From positions 1 to 7,459 of the forward strand of contig JBFHQE010000038.1 in the NCBI GenBank assembly GCA_041592335.1: a DNA stretch of 7,459 nt, in the 5' to 3' direction. The DNA is from JBFHQE01 sp041592335. Lineage in GTDB: Bacteria > Pseudomonadota > Gammaproteobacteria > Thiohalobacterales > Thiohalobacteraceae. Shown piece by piece: positions 7,119-7,459 of the stretch. The notes beneath the pieces are model-generated. The model did not search any database. It was not told the DNA's origin and saw only the letters and a list, made by a program, of their open reading frames with translations. The first letter of the stretch is position 1. Every line of letters starts with the position of its first letter. Position numbers and translations under genes: made by a program.

Positions 7119-7459
7119 TTATGCCTCCAGGTTCTTGCCGACAATGCGGATCAGGAAGATAGCAACGATATTGGCCAGCACCACCGCGACGATGCCGCCG
7201 GCGGATGCGCCACCCACATCGAAGGTGAGCAATGCCTGTGAATACACCAGATAGGTCAGGTTGGTGCTGTCATAGCCCGGCCCTCCGCTGGTGGTGACCA
7301 GGATCTCCGCAAACACCGATAGCAGGAAGATGGTCTCGATCAGCACCACCACGGTGATGGCACGGGCCAGATGTGGCAGCGTGATGTAAAAGAAAATCGA
7401 AATCGGTCCGGCGCCATCCATTTCCGCCGCTTCTTTCTGTTCACGGTCCAGCGATTGCA
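7119..7459 (-). CDS. smoF: Polyol ABC transporter permease (SmoF/MtlF-type, MalF subfamily), C-terminal 112 residues, cut by window edge
   Basis: The open frame continues to the window edge, so the start is missing. The in-window reading begins QSLDREQKEAAEMDGAGP, which places the EAA loop (EAAEMDGAGP) directly at the edge; an internal Met at 7421 is part of that loop and not a start. Two hydrophobic helices follow, at about 33-54 (VVLIETIFLLSVFAEILV region) and about 82-106 (GIVAVVLANIVAIFLI region). Between them is the conserved GGPGYDSTNLTYLVYSQAL segment typical of MalF/UgpA-like permeases. It is the first permease of the importer, pairing with the gene two bases downstream. Roughly 60% of a normal ~290-residue protein lies outside the window, and the binding-protein gene is expected further upstream. 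Confidence 0.92.
   Translation of the reverse strand, partial: QSLDREQKEAAEMDGAGPISIFFYITLPHLARAITVVVLIETIFLLSVFAEILVTTSGGPGYDSTNLTYLVYSQALLTFDVGGASAGGIVAVVLANIVAIFLIRIVGKNLEA

Overview
All recognisable genes in this window lie on the minus strand and read from high to low coordinates. They form a polyol (mannitol/sorbitol-type) uptake and catabolism cluster. DUF3461-type proteins, a LamB-type porin with a signal peptide, and the overall gene style suggest a heterotrophic, probably marine or aquatic gammaproteobacterium. That placement is an inference; no rRNA or lineage marker is present.

Layout in transcription order. (1) 7459-7119 is the C-terminal part of an ABC permease, cut by the window edge. 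(2) 7116-6286 is a second permease. (3) 6260-5262 is a MalK-like ATPase whose sequence closely resembles, from memory, SmoK of the Rhodobacter sorbitol/mannitol transporter. (4) 5265-3760 is mannitol 2-dehydrogenase, overlapping the ATPase gene by 4 bases. (5) 3737-3318 is a DUF3461 protein of unknown function. (6) A 235-base leader carries repeated CCCGGT/ACCGGG elements. (7) 3082-1835 is a LamB-like outer-membrane porin. (8) A 178-base spacer carries a perfect 11-bp stem-loop. (9) 1656-733 is a PfkB-family sugar kinase, probably fructokinase. (10) A 125-base spacer precedes 607-1, the first 202 residues of glucose-1-phosphate adenylyltransferase (GlgC), cut by the other window edge. The periplasmic binding protein and the rest of the first permease would be expected just beyond position 7459.

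The parts make a coherent pathway. The porin admits the substrate through the outer membrane and the ABC transporter takes it into the cytoplasm. The dehydrogenase oxidises mannitol to fructose with NAD+, and the kinase makes fructose 6-phosphate. After isomerisation to glucose 1-phosphate, GlgC can send carbon to ADP-glucose and glycogen. No regulator is encoded in the window.

Nothing here is a clearly new system. The points most worth a second look are the DUF3461 gene inside a polyol operon, the maltoporin-type channel with altered sugar-slide residues, the glycogen enzyme at the downstream end, and the structured leader before the porin gene.
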